From: Curtobacterium caseinilyticum
GTDB taxonomy: Bacteria; Actinomycetota; Actinomycetes; Actinomycetales; Microbacteriaceae
Direction: 5' to 3'
Assembly: GCF_030363035.1 (NCBI RefSeq)
Contig: NZ_JAUCMN010000009.1
Location: 1-64,000 of the forward strand
DNA length: 64,000 bases
Shown here piece after piece: positions 9,353 to 16,384 of the stretch. Both the position numbers and the translations under genes were made by a program. Position 1 is the first letter of the stretch. Each line of letters starts with the position of its first letter. The notes under the pieces are model-generated. The model was not told the DNA's origin. It searched no databases and saw only the letters and a list, made by a program, of their open reading frames with translations.

Positions 9353-10093
9353 CTACAGCCCGATCTGCCGCGAGAAGTCGCGGACGGCGTCGGTGACGCC
9401 GGCGAGCGTGCCGTCGTCGCGCAGGTGCAGCGTCGCGTCCACGGGGGTGCCGGGGCTCGTGATGCCGGACGACGGCGACGCGGACAACTCGGGGCTCTCG
9501 ACGTCGACGGTGGTCTTCGCCTGGCCGTCGTCGTTCGTCTGCACGCTCACGCTCTGCACGCGACCGGTGATGGTGCGGTCGTCGGGCAGGCGCAGCTCGA
9601 CCTCGGCACCGTTCTGGATGCGCCCGTAGTCGCGAGCGGAGACGGTGAAGCTCGAGGTGACGAACAGGCTGTCCTCCTTGTGGATGGTGCCCAGCTCGGA
9701 ACCGGCCTGCACGTAGCCGCCGGTCTTCACGTCGATCTTCGCCACCGTGCCGGAGACCTCGGCCTTGAACGTGATGAACCCGTCCTTGCCGATGTCGTAG
9801 GCGCTCGTCTGCGTGTCCGCGCCGACGACGCCCTTGCGGATGTCCTGGGCGAGCTGGAGGCTCTGCACCTGCAGGAGCTCGTCCCCCTTCTTCACGGAGT
9901 CGCCCTCCTCGACGTACTCCTCGGTCACGGTCCCGCCGTAGTCGGTGCCCACGGCGTACTCCTGCGCCGCGATCGCAGCCGAGGTGCTCGCCACGGCGCT
10001 CTGGCGCTGGTTGAAGACGAGCGTGCACGCGGCGACGATCACCAGGACGACCACCAGGCCGCCGAGGAGTCGGAGTCGGTTGGTCCAGGTCAT
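9353..10093 (-). CDS. HlyD-like membrane-anchored adaptor with lipoyl-type hairpin
   Basis: 246 residues. One N-terminal membrane anchor (about residues 8-27) is followed by two half-lipoyl segments, VEEGDSVKKGDELLQV and VSGTVAKIDVKTGGYVQAG, then a beta-barrel domain typical of membrane-fusion proteins. No long coiled coil. Such proteins pair with ABC exporters or, as Alg44 does with Alg8, with processive GT2 synthases. Its ATG overlaps the GT2 stop by four bases (ATGA), so translation is coupled. I infer a polymer-export or synthase-accessory role. No PilZ domain is visible, so no direct c-di-GMP control is indicated. The start is fixed by the overlap and the membrane segment. Confidence 0.85.
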   Translation of the reverse strand: MTWTNRLRLLGGLVVVLVIVAACTLVFNQRQSAVASTSAAIAAQEYAVGTDYGGTVTEEYVEEGDSVKKGDELLQVQSLQLAQDIRKGVVGADTQTSAYDIGKDGFITFKAEVSGTVAKIDVKTGGYVQAGSELGTIHKEDSLFVTSSFTVSARDYGRIQNGAEVELRLPDDRTITGRVQSVSVQTNDDGQAKTTVDVESPELSASPSSGITSPGTPVDATLHLRDDGTLAGVTDAVRDFSRQIGL

Positions 10094-12009
10094 GCGCGGC
10101 GTCCGTCCTGCATCGAGGCACCGGTGATCGCGGCGCGCTGGGGTTCGAGGGTGTCGGGCCGGACGACGGTCGTCCGGACCGGGCTGACCGGTGCCTGCGC
10201 GAGCGGGGCGGTCGGCCGGACCGCGTGGCCGTGGGCACGCTGGCGGTCGGCGACGCGGTTGCGGGCCTGCTCGCGGAAGGCGGCGACGATGAACGCCGCG
10301 AAGACCAGCGTGTTCGTGATGTTCCACGCGGTCGCCAGGGTGAACTGCCCGTTGCCGAGGTCACGCCACACCGCCACCACGCTCGTCAGGGTGAGGAACA
10401 CGAAGACGAGCACCTGCGGCACGATGAAGTTGAACGGCGAGGGTGTCCGGCCGCGGTCCGCGCCGGTGACGTGCCAGGCCTGCTCCTTGCCGCACAGGAC
10501 GTTCCAGAGGGCGCTGGCGTAGATCGGGAAGGACACGGCCGCGAGCAGCAGCGTCTCGTACCGGAACGAGCCGAGGGCGTAGAACGCGAGCACGACCTGC
10601 ATGAGGTAGAAGCCGAGGTAGAACAGCACCCACTCGCCGGCGCCGATCGACAGGTTCATCGGGCGCAGGTCGAAGTAGATCTCGAGCGGCGGCACGAGGA
10701 GCAGCAGGCCGGGCACGATGCCCGTCAGGTAGAAGCTCGCGGTGACCAGGTACTGCAGGCGCTGGTCCATCGTCAGCTTGTGCTTCGGGTTGAACGGGAA
10801 GTGCGTCAGCAGGATCTCGAACCCACCGGTCGCCCAGCGCAGCTGCTGCTTCGTGAAGCCCTCGATGGTCTCCGGGGCATCGCCGACCGCCAGGGTCATC
10901 GGGATGAAGACCGACTTCCAGCCGCGCTCGTGGAGCATCAGGCTGGTCCAGACGTCCTCGGACTTCGAGTCGGTGTGCATGCCGCCGATGTCGTCGATCG
11001 CGCTGCGGCGGAAGATGACGTTCGTGCCGACGCAGAACGCCGCGTTGAAGCGGTTGCGACCGGGCTGGATGAACTTGTAGAACACCGTCTGCATGTAGCC
11101 GGCGCCGCGCGAGACGAGGTTGTGCAGGTTGCCGTAGGTCTGCGGGGTCTGCACGAACGCGATGGCGTCGTCGGCGAAGAACGGGACCGTCTCGAACAGG
11201 AAGTCCTGCTCCGGCACGAAGTCGGCGTCGAACACCGCGTAGTAGTCGCCCTTCGCCAGGGTCAGGGCGTGGTTGATGTTGCCCGCCTTGGCGCCGTGGG
11301 ACGACAGGCGGCGGACGTACCGGGCGCCGAGCTCGGCCGCGAGCGCCTGCACCTCGTCGCTCCGACCGTCGTCGAGCACCCACGTGCGGTGCTCGCCGCG
11401 CATCGCGACGGCTGCACGCACGGTCGCGGCGATCTTCGCGAGCTCCTCGCCGTAGACGGTGACGAACACGTCGACCACGACCTGCTGGCCGCGGACGTGC
11501 ATCGGCCAGCGGTGCGGCTCGTCCGTGAGCCCGTCGCGGGCGACGGCGTCGCGGTCGAACAGGGTGTCCTGCGTGTGGTGGAACGCGAAGTCGCGGGGGT
11601 CGGCACCGCCGGACAGGATCGTCCACATCGACAGCAGGGCCTGCCCGACGAGCACGCTCTCGGCCACGATCACCAGGCCGTACGGCAGGAAGTCGCCGCG
11701 GTTCGCCGGGTCGAGCAGGAACACCGCGTAGGCCATGACGCCGAGCGTCGCGACGAGGACGATGAGCACCATCACGGGGCTGTGCGCGCGGCTCTCCGAC
11801 CGGGGGCGCACGTGCGGGACCTGCTCGGTCGAGCGACGTCGGCGGACCCGGTCGCGGTCGCGCAGGGTGAGCTGCTGCGGGATCGGCTGCTGGGCGCCCG
11901 GGGCCGGCACGAGGTGTGCGACGTCGGGTGACTGCGGCGGGGAGTTCCGTCGGTAGGGCGGTGTGCTGGCGTCCGGGCGCGATCGACGGACGTCCGTGGG
12001 TGCGGACAA
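10090..12009 (-). CDS. Processive GT2 glycosyltransferase (cellulose/curdlan synthase-like)
   Basis: 639 residues. Two membrane segments (about 80-130), a cytoplasmic GT-A domain, then several more helices to about 600. Processive GT2 signature: VLDDG near 210, FDADF near 260, SKSEDVW near 348 (SED in place of the common TED), QQLRWATGG near 388 as the QxxRW motif. The GFCVGTN-like segment FCVGTN is also typical of the BcsA/CrdS group. It should polymerise UDP-glucose or a related nucleotide sugar and extrude the chain. The first 75 residues are a disordered Arg/Pro tail and I see no PilZ domain. Start is TTG 12009, with AGGAG seven bases upstream. The downstream GH81 beta-1,3-glucanase suggests a beta-1,3-glucan, which is inference. 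Confidence 0.88.
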   Translation of the reverse strand: MSAPTDVRRSRPDASTPPYRRNSPPQSPDVAHLVPAPGAQQPIPQQLTLRDRDRVRRRRSTEQVPHVRPRSESRAHSPVMVLIVLVATLGVMAYAVFLLDPANRGDFLPYGLVIVAESVLVGQALLSMWTILSGGADPRDFAFHHTQDTLFDRDAVARDGLTDEPHRWPMHVRGQQVVVDVFVTVYGEELAKIAATVRAAVAMRGEHRTWVLDDGRSDEVQALAAELGARYVRRLSSHGAKAGNINHALTLAKGDYYAVFDADFVPEQDFLFETVPFFADDAIAFVQTPQTYGNLHNLVSRGAGYMQTVFYKFIQPGRNRFNAAFCVGTNVIFRRSAIDDIGGMHTDSKSEDVWTSLMLHERGWKSVFIPMTLAVGDAPETIEGFTKQQLRWATGGFEILLTHFPFNPKHKLTMDQRLQYLVTASFYLTGIVPGLLLLVPPLEIYFDLRPMNLSIGAGEWVLFYLGFYLMQVVLAFYALGSFRYETLLLAAVSFPIYASALWNVLCGKEQAWHVTGADRGRTPSPFNFIVPQVLVFVFLTLTSVVAVWRDLGNGQFTLATAWNITNTLVFAAFIVAAFREQARNRVADRQRAHGHAVRPTAPLAQAPVSPVRTTVVRPDTLEPQRAAITGASMQDGRRA

Positions 12010-12100
12010 GGCGGTCTCCTGTTCGGGTCGGGAGATGCTCGCGGCCCGCAGGCAGGGACGCCGGCGGGTCGCGAGACGGGCGTCGGCGACTGTGGCGACA

Positions 12101-12113
12101 TGGTTCCGAACCA
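12101..12113. repeat. 13-bp palindrome TGGTTCCGAACCA in the GT2 leader
   Basis: TGGTTC and GAACCA are perfect inverse complements around one central base. The same GGTTCC/GGAACC core occurs in the inverted repeats at 16338-16354, 48793-48852 and 53537-53554. Confidence 0.5.
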
Positions 12114-12126
12114 GGAGGTCCGGCTC

Positions 12127-12151
12127 GGCGCAGGACCAGGGATCCTGCGCC
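12127..12151. promoter_or_regulatory. Perfect 9-bp stem hairpin in the GT2 leader
   Basis: GGCGCAGGA (12127-12135) pairs with TCCTGCGCC (12143-12151) around a seven-base loop. On the transcribed strand it lies about 120 nt before the GT2 start codon, so it could be an RNA element or a repressor dyad. No T-tract follows, which argues against a simple terminator. Confidence 0.5.
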
Positions 12152-12158
12152 GGAGGAG

Positions 12159-12210
12159 GCGACCGAGGGTGCGGTCGCGGTGGTTCGCGACCGAGGGTGC
12201 GGTCGCGGTG
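12159..12210. repeat. Two tandem 28-bp units, each with a 6-bp-arm palindrome
   Basis: A 24-base sequence at 12159-12182 recurs exactly at 12187-12210, giving a 28-bp period. Each copy begins GCGACC and has GGTCGC eight bases later, so each can form a 6-bp stem with an 8-base loop. Twin palindromes upstream of an operon look like paired operator sites or paired RNA hairpins. Confidence 0.6.
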
Positions 12211-12446
12211 TTCGGTGTCGTGTGCGGTCGTGCGGCGACGGCCCGTCGCCGTCGGTCATCGTGACACTACGACGAGGCGGTGCGACCCGGATTGCGAACG
12301 TGTGAACTCGGCAAGGAAGCGCCGCTTTCTGCGGTTTCCCGCACGGACGTGTCCGTCGTCGTGACCTGCGCGGTACGGCCACGAGAGCGGTCGCCCGAGA
12401 CGGTGTCCGGCTGCGGGTGACCGCCCTCGTCGGACGGTGCGAGCGG

Positions 12447-13484
12447 TCAGGCGACGGCGGGCCGGTCGGCGAGCGGGCGGCGACGGAGCTCGGGCCGGAG
12501 GAGCGCCGGGGGCTGGTACTGCTGGTCGAGCCGGGTGACGTCGGTGCCCGGCGGGACGATCGCGTCGATGCGGTCCAGGACCTCGTCCGACAGCACGACG
12601 TCAGCGCCGGCGAGCAGGTCGTCGAGTTGCTCCATCGAACGCGGACCGATGAGCGCGCTCGTGACGCCGGGGTGCGCGGTCACGAACGCCAGGGCCAGGT
12701 GGGTCATGGGGATGCCGGTCTCCTCGGAGAGCGCCACGACCTGCTCGACGGCGTCGATCCGTCGCTCGTCCTGGTCGTGCCGGAACATGCCGCCACGGGC
12801 CAGGTCGCTCTGCTGCCCGCGGCGGAACCGGCCGGTCAGCATGCCCCCGGCGAGGGGACTCCAGACGAGCGTCCCCATGCCGTACCGCTGGGCGACGGGG
12901 AGCACCTCCCGCTCGATGCCCCGGCTGAGGATCGAGTAGGTCGGCTGCTCCGACCGGAAGCGCTCGAGGCCCCGGCGCTCCGAGGTCCACTGTGCCTCGA
13001 CCTGCATCGACGCCGGGAAGTCCGACGAGCCGATCGCACGGACCTTGCCGCTGCGCACCAGGTCGGTCAGGGCGGACAGCGTCTCCTCGAGGTCGACGGT
13101 GTCGTCCGGGCGGTGTGCCTGGTACAGGTCGATGTGGTCGGTCTGCAGCCGTCGGAGCGAGTCCTCGACCGCGGTCGTGATCCAGCGGCGGGAGTTGCCG
13201 CGGCGGTTGGGGTCCTCGCCCATCGGCCCGTTGAACTTGGTGGCGAGGACGACGTCGTCCCGTCGACCCTTGATCGCCTTGCCGACGAGCCGTTCGGACC
13301 CGCCCTGGGAGTAGCGGTCCGCCGTGTCGATGAGGTTGATCCCGGCGTCGAGGGCGCGGTGGACGATGCGGACCGAGTCCTGCTCGTCGCCGTTCCCGAT
13401 GCTGCCGTCGGTGCCGAGCATCATGGCGCCGAGCGCGAAGGGGCTGACCTGGATGCCGGTGCGGCCGAGCGTGCGGTACTGCAT
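12447..13484 (-). CDS. Aldo/keto reductase
   Basis: 345 residues, a full AKR barrel. Catalytic tetrad visible: Asp in DTADRYSQGG with Tyr four residues on, Lys in ATKFNGP, His in QAHRPDD. The C-terminal ALIGPRSMEQLDD matches the NADPH-binding segment. It reduces aldehydes or ketones with NAD(P)H in the cytosol; substrate unknown. ATG 13484 has a strong AGGAGG nine bases upstream. It is transcribed away from the TetR gene with a dyad-rich gap between, so it is the likely target of that repressor. Members of this group often cope with reactive carbonyls. Confidence 0.88.
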   Translation of the reverse strand: MQYRTLGRTGIQVSPFALGAMMLGTDGSIGNGDEQDSVRIVHRALDAGINLIDTADRYSQGGSERLVGKAIKGRRDDVVLATKFNGPMGEDPNRRGNSRRWITTAVEDSLRRLQTDHIDLYQAHRPDDTVDLEETLSALTDLVRSGKVRAIGSSDFPASMQVEAQWTSERRGLERFRSEQPTYSILSRGIEREVLPVAQRYGMGTLVWSPLAGGMLTGRFRRGQQSDLARGGMFRHDQDERRIDAVEQVVALSEETGIPMTHLALAFVTAHPGVTSALIGPRSMEQLDDLLAGADVVLSDEVLDRIDAIVPPGTDVTRLDQQYQPPALLRPELRRRPLADRPAVA

Positions 13485-13549
13485 GGTGGTGCCTCCTGTC
13501 GGTGGCGTCCCGTGGCCCGGTGCCGTAGTCTGGCCCGAAGTGGAACGCT

Positions 13550-13579
13550 CTTCCGGAAGAATACGGAACGGCTTTCCGT
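13550..13579. promoter_or_regulatory. Candidate TetR operator between AKR and TetR genes
   Basis: Two adjacent dyads: CTTCCGGAAG (13550-13559), a perfect 10-bp palindrome, and ACGGAA-N5-TTCCGT (13563-13579). They sit between divergent genes, 60 to 90 bp upstream of each start, where a TetR protein would block both promoters. The repeated TTCCG/CGGAA half-site supports one protein binding both. Confidence 0.5.
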
Positions 13580-13639
13580 TTCCGCAACCCCTGCTCGTGT
13601 CCGGTCACGGCCCGAGCACCCGATCCGGACGGAGCACCC

Positions 13640-14185
13640 GTGCGCGCCGACGCCCGCCGCAACCTCGACGCACTCGTCGACGCCGCCCGCGAGGTCTTCG
13701 CCGACCAGGGCGTGGACGTCCCCGCAAAGGTGGTCGCCGATCGGGCCGGTGTGGGCGTCGGGACGCTCTACCGGCACTTCCCGCAGCGGTCCGACCTCGT
13801 CGTCGCGGTGTTCCACCAGGCCGTCGAGGCCTGCGCGGACGCCGCCGACGAACTCAGCGCCGACCACGAGCCGGACGAGGCACTCGCGCTCTGGCTCCAG
13901 CGGTTCACGGGGTTCGTCGCCACCAAACGGGGACTCGCGGCCGCACTGCAGTCCGGCGATCCGGCGTTCGAGGGACTGCACCCGTACTTCCTCGACCGCC
14001 TCGGCGGCGCGCTGACGGGGCTGCTCGACGCCGCGTCGGCCGCGGGGACGATCCGCAACGACCTCGACGCCACCCAGCTGCTCCGGGCGGTCGCCGACCT
14101 GTGCCACGGGGCCCCGACCGCCGAGCAGAGCCAGCGACTGGTCGGGCTGCTCGTCGACGGGCTGCGCTTCCGCGCCACCGCCTGA
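13640..14185 (+). CDS. TetR-family transcriptional repressor
   Basis: 181 residues. The N-terminal 50 residues form the TetR HTH, ending GVGVGTLYRHFPQRSDLVVAVF, the standard recognition helix. The C-terminal ligand domain is all-alpha. GTG 13640 follows GGAG by six bases. It is divergent from the aldo/keto reductase and convergent with the LysR-type gene with only 12 bp between stops. It probably represses itself and the reductase and is released by a small molecule that cannot be read from the sequence. Confidence 0.88.
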   Translation: MRADARRNLDALVDAAREVFADQGVDVPAKVVADRAGVGVGTLYRHFPQRSDLVVAVFHQAVEACADAADELSADHEPDEALALWLQRFTGFVATKRGLAAALQSGDPAFEGLHPYFLDRLGGALTGLLDAASAAGTIRNDLDATQLLRAVADLCHGAPTAEQSQRLVGLLVDGLRFRATA

Positions 14186-14197
14186 CGCCGCTCGCGG

Positions 14198-15121
14198 TCA
14201 GGCGGGCTGGTGCAGTCGGTCCCGCGCGGTCGTCCGGACCGCGTCGGTCACGTGTTCGAGCAGCGGTGACGCCAGGTTCCACCGCTGCCACCACAGCGCC
14301 ACGTCCGCACGACGCCCCGGCGTGAGCTCGACGAACGCACCCGTCCGCAGGCCCTCGAGGCACTGTGCCTCGGGCAGCATCCCCCAGCCGAAGCCGAGCG
14401 AGACCGCGCGGGCGAAGTCCGCCGAGGTCGGGACGAAGTGCCGCGGACCGCGCGGCGCGTGGCCGAGGACGCGGCGGAGGTAGCCCTGCTGCAGGTCGTC
14501 GTCGCGGTCGTAGTCCACGAGCGGGACCGTGTCGAGCCGTGCCGTCATCCGCCGCTCGGTGTCCGCGCCGACGAGGTAGCGGTCCACGAAGGCGGGCGAC
14601 GCCACCGCCCGGTACCGGTCGACGCCGAGCGGTACGGACGAGCAGCCCTGCACGGGATCGGCCTCGGCCGTCACCGCCGCCATGACGGTGCCGGCGCGCA
14701 GGAGCTCGGCGGTCCGCTCCTGGTCCTCGCGGTGCAGGTCGAACACGACCTCGGTGTCCGCACGCACGAGGGCGAGGGCGTCGAGGAACCACGTGCCGAG
14801 CGAGTCCGCGTTCACGGCGAGCGGGATGGACGGCACCGCCGTGGCGGCGTCCGTCCCCGCGGCCGCACCGAGCGCCCTTGCGGTCTCGTCGTCGAGCAGC
14901 CGCGCCTGGCGGGCGTGGCGGAGCACGACCTCGCCGTCGGCCGTCGGGGAGACCGGTGTCGTGCGCTGCAGGAGGACCCGTCCGAGCTGCTGCTCCATCG
15001 CCTTGATCCGCTGCGAGACCGCCGACGGGGTGATCGCGAGGGCACGGGCAGCGGCGTCGAGCGTCCCGTGGTCGACCGCGGCGAGCAGGGTCTCGAGGTG
15101 GTCCCGCTGCAGTCGGAGCAT
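14198..15121 (-). CDS. lysG: LysG/ArgP-type LysR regulator
   Basis: 307 residues. An N-terminal LysR winged helix (DAAARALAITPSAVSQRIKAMEQQLGR) is followed by a periplasmic-binding-like effector domain. The position head to head with a LysE exporter is the LysG-LysE arrangement known from Corynebacterium glutamicum, where LysG senses Lys, Arg or His and activates lysE. ATG 15121 is chosen because the HTH begins there. TAAGCT ends seven bases before it, so the gene may be leaderless. Upstream Met codons would add an arginine/cysteine-rich tail unlike the family. LysG versus ArgP naming is by context. Confidence 0.88.
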   Translation of the reverse strand: MLRLQRDHLETLLAAVDHGTLDAAARALAITPSAVSQRIKAMEQQLGRVLLQRTTPVSPTADGEVVLRHARQARLLDDETARALGAAAGTDAATAVPSIPLAVNADSLGTWFLDALALVRADTEVVFDLHREDQERTAELLRAGTVMAAVTAEADPVQGCSSVPLGVDRYRAVASPAFVDRYLVGADTERRMTARLDTVPLVDYDRDDDLQQGYLRRVLGHAPRGPRHFVPTSADFARAVSLGFGWGMLPEAQCLEGLRTGAFVELTPGRRADVALWWQRWNLASPLLEHVTDAVRTTARDRLHQPA

Positions 15122-15128
15122 GCAGCGG

Positions 15129-15134
15129 AGCTTA
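15129..15134 (-). promoter_or_regulatory. -10 element, leaderless lysG
   Basis: TAAGCT on the minus strand lies seven bases before the ATG at 15121, matching TAnnnT for a transcript starting at or near the start codon. Confidence 0.5.
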
Positions 15135-15179
15135 CGGCACCGAAGGAACGTGAGCTGGACTGCATGTGCACGTGCTCCG

Positions 15180-15185
15180 TAGCGT
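15180..15185 (+). promoter_or_regulatory. -10 element, leaderless lysE
   Basis: TAGCGT is followed by CGGACC and the GTG at 15192. An almost identical block precedes the gene at 56940. Confidence 0.55.
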
Positions 15186-15191
15186 CGGACC

Positions 15192-16277
15192 GTGACCGCA
15201 CTGCTCCCCCTGCTCGCCGGACTCGGTACCGGCCTCGCCCTGATCGTCGCGATCGGCGTGCAGAACACCTACCTGCTCCGACTCGCGGTGAGCGCCCCGG
15301 TCCGGGTCGTGACCGCCGCCGTGGTGGTCTGCGCGGTCTCCGACGCCGTGCTCATCCTGGCCGGGGTGCTCGGCGTCGGGGTCGTCGTCGAGCGGTTCCC
15401 GGTGGCGCTCGTGGTCGTGCGCTTCGTGGGCGCGGCGTTCCTCGTGGTCTACGGGCTGCTGGCCGCCCGTCGGGCACTGCGGCCGTCGGGGGACGCGATG
15501 CTGGTCGACCGGACGGCCGACGACGACGGGGTGCCGGGGGCCGTGCCGGGCTCCGCGACGGGCGGGCCCGGACCGGCCGAGGCCATCGCACCCCCGCACG
15601 CAGGTCGCGCCCAGGCGCAGCGGGGCGCGACGTCCGTGACGGGGTGCGACGTCGGCGCGGAGCGCGACACGGCGGCGCAGCACCACGCGGCGGAACGGGA
15701 CGCAGCGGTGCAGCGCGACACGGCGACGCAGCGCGACGACGTGGCGACACAGCACGCCGGCGCGGCGACGCAGCGCGACGACGTGGCGGCGCAGCACGAC
15801 GACGTGGCGATGCAGCACGACGCGGCGGGGGCGACCACGGCGGTCGACTCGACCACCGGCGTGGCGACGGCGGCGGGGCGGACGCGCACCGCGCCTCCCG
15901 GCCGCAGCGAGCCGGCCGGCCGCACCGCGCCTCCCGGCCGCAGCGAGCCGGCCGGCCGCACCGCGACGCCCGGACCCGTCGTCCCGACCATGCGGGCGGC
16001 CGTCCTCACGATGCTCGTCTTCACGTGGGCGAACCCGCACGTGTACCTGGACACGCTCGTGTTCCTCGGGTCGGTGGCGAACCAGCAGGGGGTCGACGAC
16101 CGGTGGTGGTGGACGATCGGCGCGGTCGCGGCGAGCTGCCTGTGGTTCGGAGCGCTCGGGTTCGGCGGGCGGCTGCTCCGACCGCTGTTCGCGAAGCCGC
16201 TGACCTGGCGGGTGTTCGACGGCTTGGTCGCCGTCGTGATGCTGTCGTTCGGCATCGCCCTGGCCGTCGGCGCGTAG
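15192..16277 (+). CDS. lysE: LysE-type basic amino-acid exporter with large repetitive loop insertion
   Basis: 361 residues against 200 to 236 for usual LysE. The outer parts are canonical: three N-terminal membrane segments (residues 1-93) starting LLAGLGTGLALIVAIGVQNT, and a C-terminal half from about residue 267 with FTWANPHVYLDTLVFLGSVA, the LysE signature. Between them is about 170 residues of Ala/Gln/Asp/Arg-rich sequence replacing the cytoplasmic loop, built from tandem repeats (ATQRDDVA-like, and two copies of a 12-residue Pro/Gly/Arg unit). The reading frame is open throughout, so the protein is predicted to be made. GTG 15192 appears leaderless. Exporting excess Lys or Arg fits the divergent LysG and the nearby cationic permease. 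Whether the insertion is tolerated is not known. Confidence 0.85.
   Translation: MTALLPLLAGLGTGLALIVAIGVQNTYLLRLAVSAPVRVVTAAVVVCAVSDAVLILAGVLGVGVVVERFPVALVVVRFVGAAFLVVYGLLAARRALRPSGDAMLVDRTADDDGVPGAVPGSATGGPGPAEAIAPPHAGRAQAQRGATSVTGCDVGAERDTAAQHHAAERDAAVQRDTATQRDDVATQHAGAATQRDDVAAQHDDVAMQHDAAGATTAVDSTTGVATAAGRTRTAPPGRSEPAGRTAPPGRSEPAGRTATPGPVVPTMRAAVLTMLVFTWANPHVYLDTLVFLGSVANQQGVDDRWWWTIGAVAASCLWFGALGFGGRLLRPLFAKPLTWRVFDGLVAVVMLSFGIALAVGA
15721..15788 (+). repeat. 42-bp-period direct repeat inside lysE
   Basis: A 26-base sequence at 15721-15746 recurs exactly at 15763-15788, an in-frame spacing of 14 codons. Looser copies of the same Gln-Arg/His-Asp-rich coding unit extend across roughly 15655-15845. 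Confidence 0.6.
15885..15965 (+). repeat. 36-bp tandem repeat inside lysE
   Basis: Two exact 36-base units start at 15885 and 15921, with nine bases of a third at 15957. Each unit encodes RTAPPGRSEPAG and carries the GCCTCCCGGCC word found in many intergenic sites of this window. Confidence 0.75.
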
Positions 16278-16303
16278 GCGAGCACCCGACGGCACCGCGG
16301 AAC

Positions 16304-16354
16304 GGACACAGCACCACGGAAGACCGTGGTGCTGTGTCCGGAACCTGGTTCCGG
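16304..16354. terminator. 16-bp perfect hairpin plus 17-bp palindrome between convergent genes
   Basis: GGACACAGCACCACGG (16304-16319) pairs exactly with 16324-16339 around AAGA. Overlapping its end is the palindrome CCGGAACC-T-GGTTCCGG (16338-16354). It sits between convergent lysE and permease genes, where a bidirectional terminator is expected. Its segment 16334-16353 is identical to 48833-48852, so it is also one copy of a dispersed element. Confidence 0.6.
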
Positions 16355-16384
16355 GGCGGGGCGGGGGCGGGGAACCGAGCGCCG

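Larger units (their letters stand above)
12010..12446. other. 437-bp leader/intergenic region upstream of the GT2 operon
   Basis: This is the only gene-free gap above 300 bp. Reading leftward toward the GT2 start it holds two tandem 28-bp units each with its own palindrome, a 9-bp-stem hairpin and a 13-bp palindrome (listed separately), then AGGAG before the TTG. I see no credible ORF and no match to a known riboswitch core. The concentration of dyads suggests a structured leader or multiple operators controlling polysaccharide synthesis. Confidence 0.5.

Noticed and set aside
9353..10093. HlyD-like protein as part of an ABC drug exporter
   Set aside because: No ABC ATPase or permease is adjacent; overlap with the GT2 gene ties it to polysaccharide synthesis.
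15192..16277. lysE as a pseudogene because of its odd middle
   Set aside because: The frame is open for 361 codons and both conserved halves are in the same frame, so it is more likely an expanded gene.
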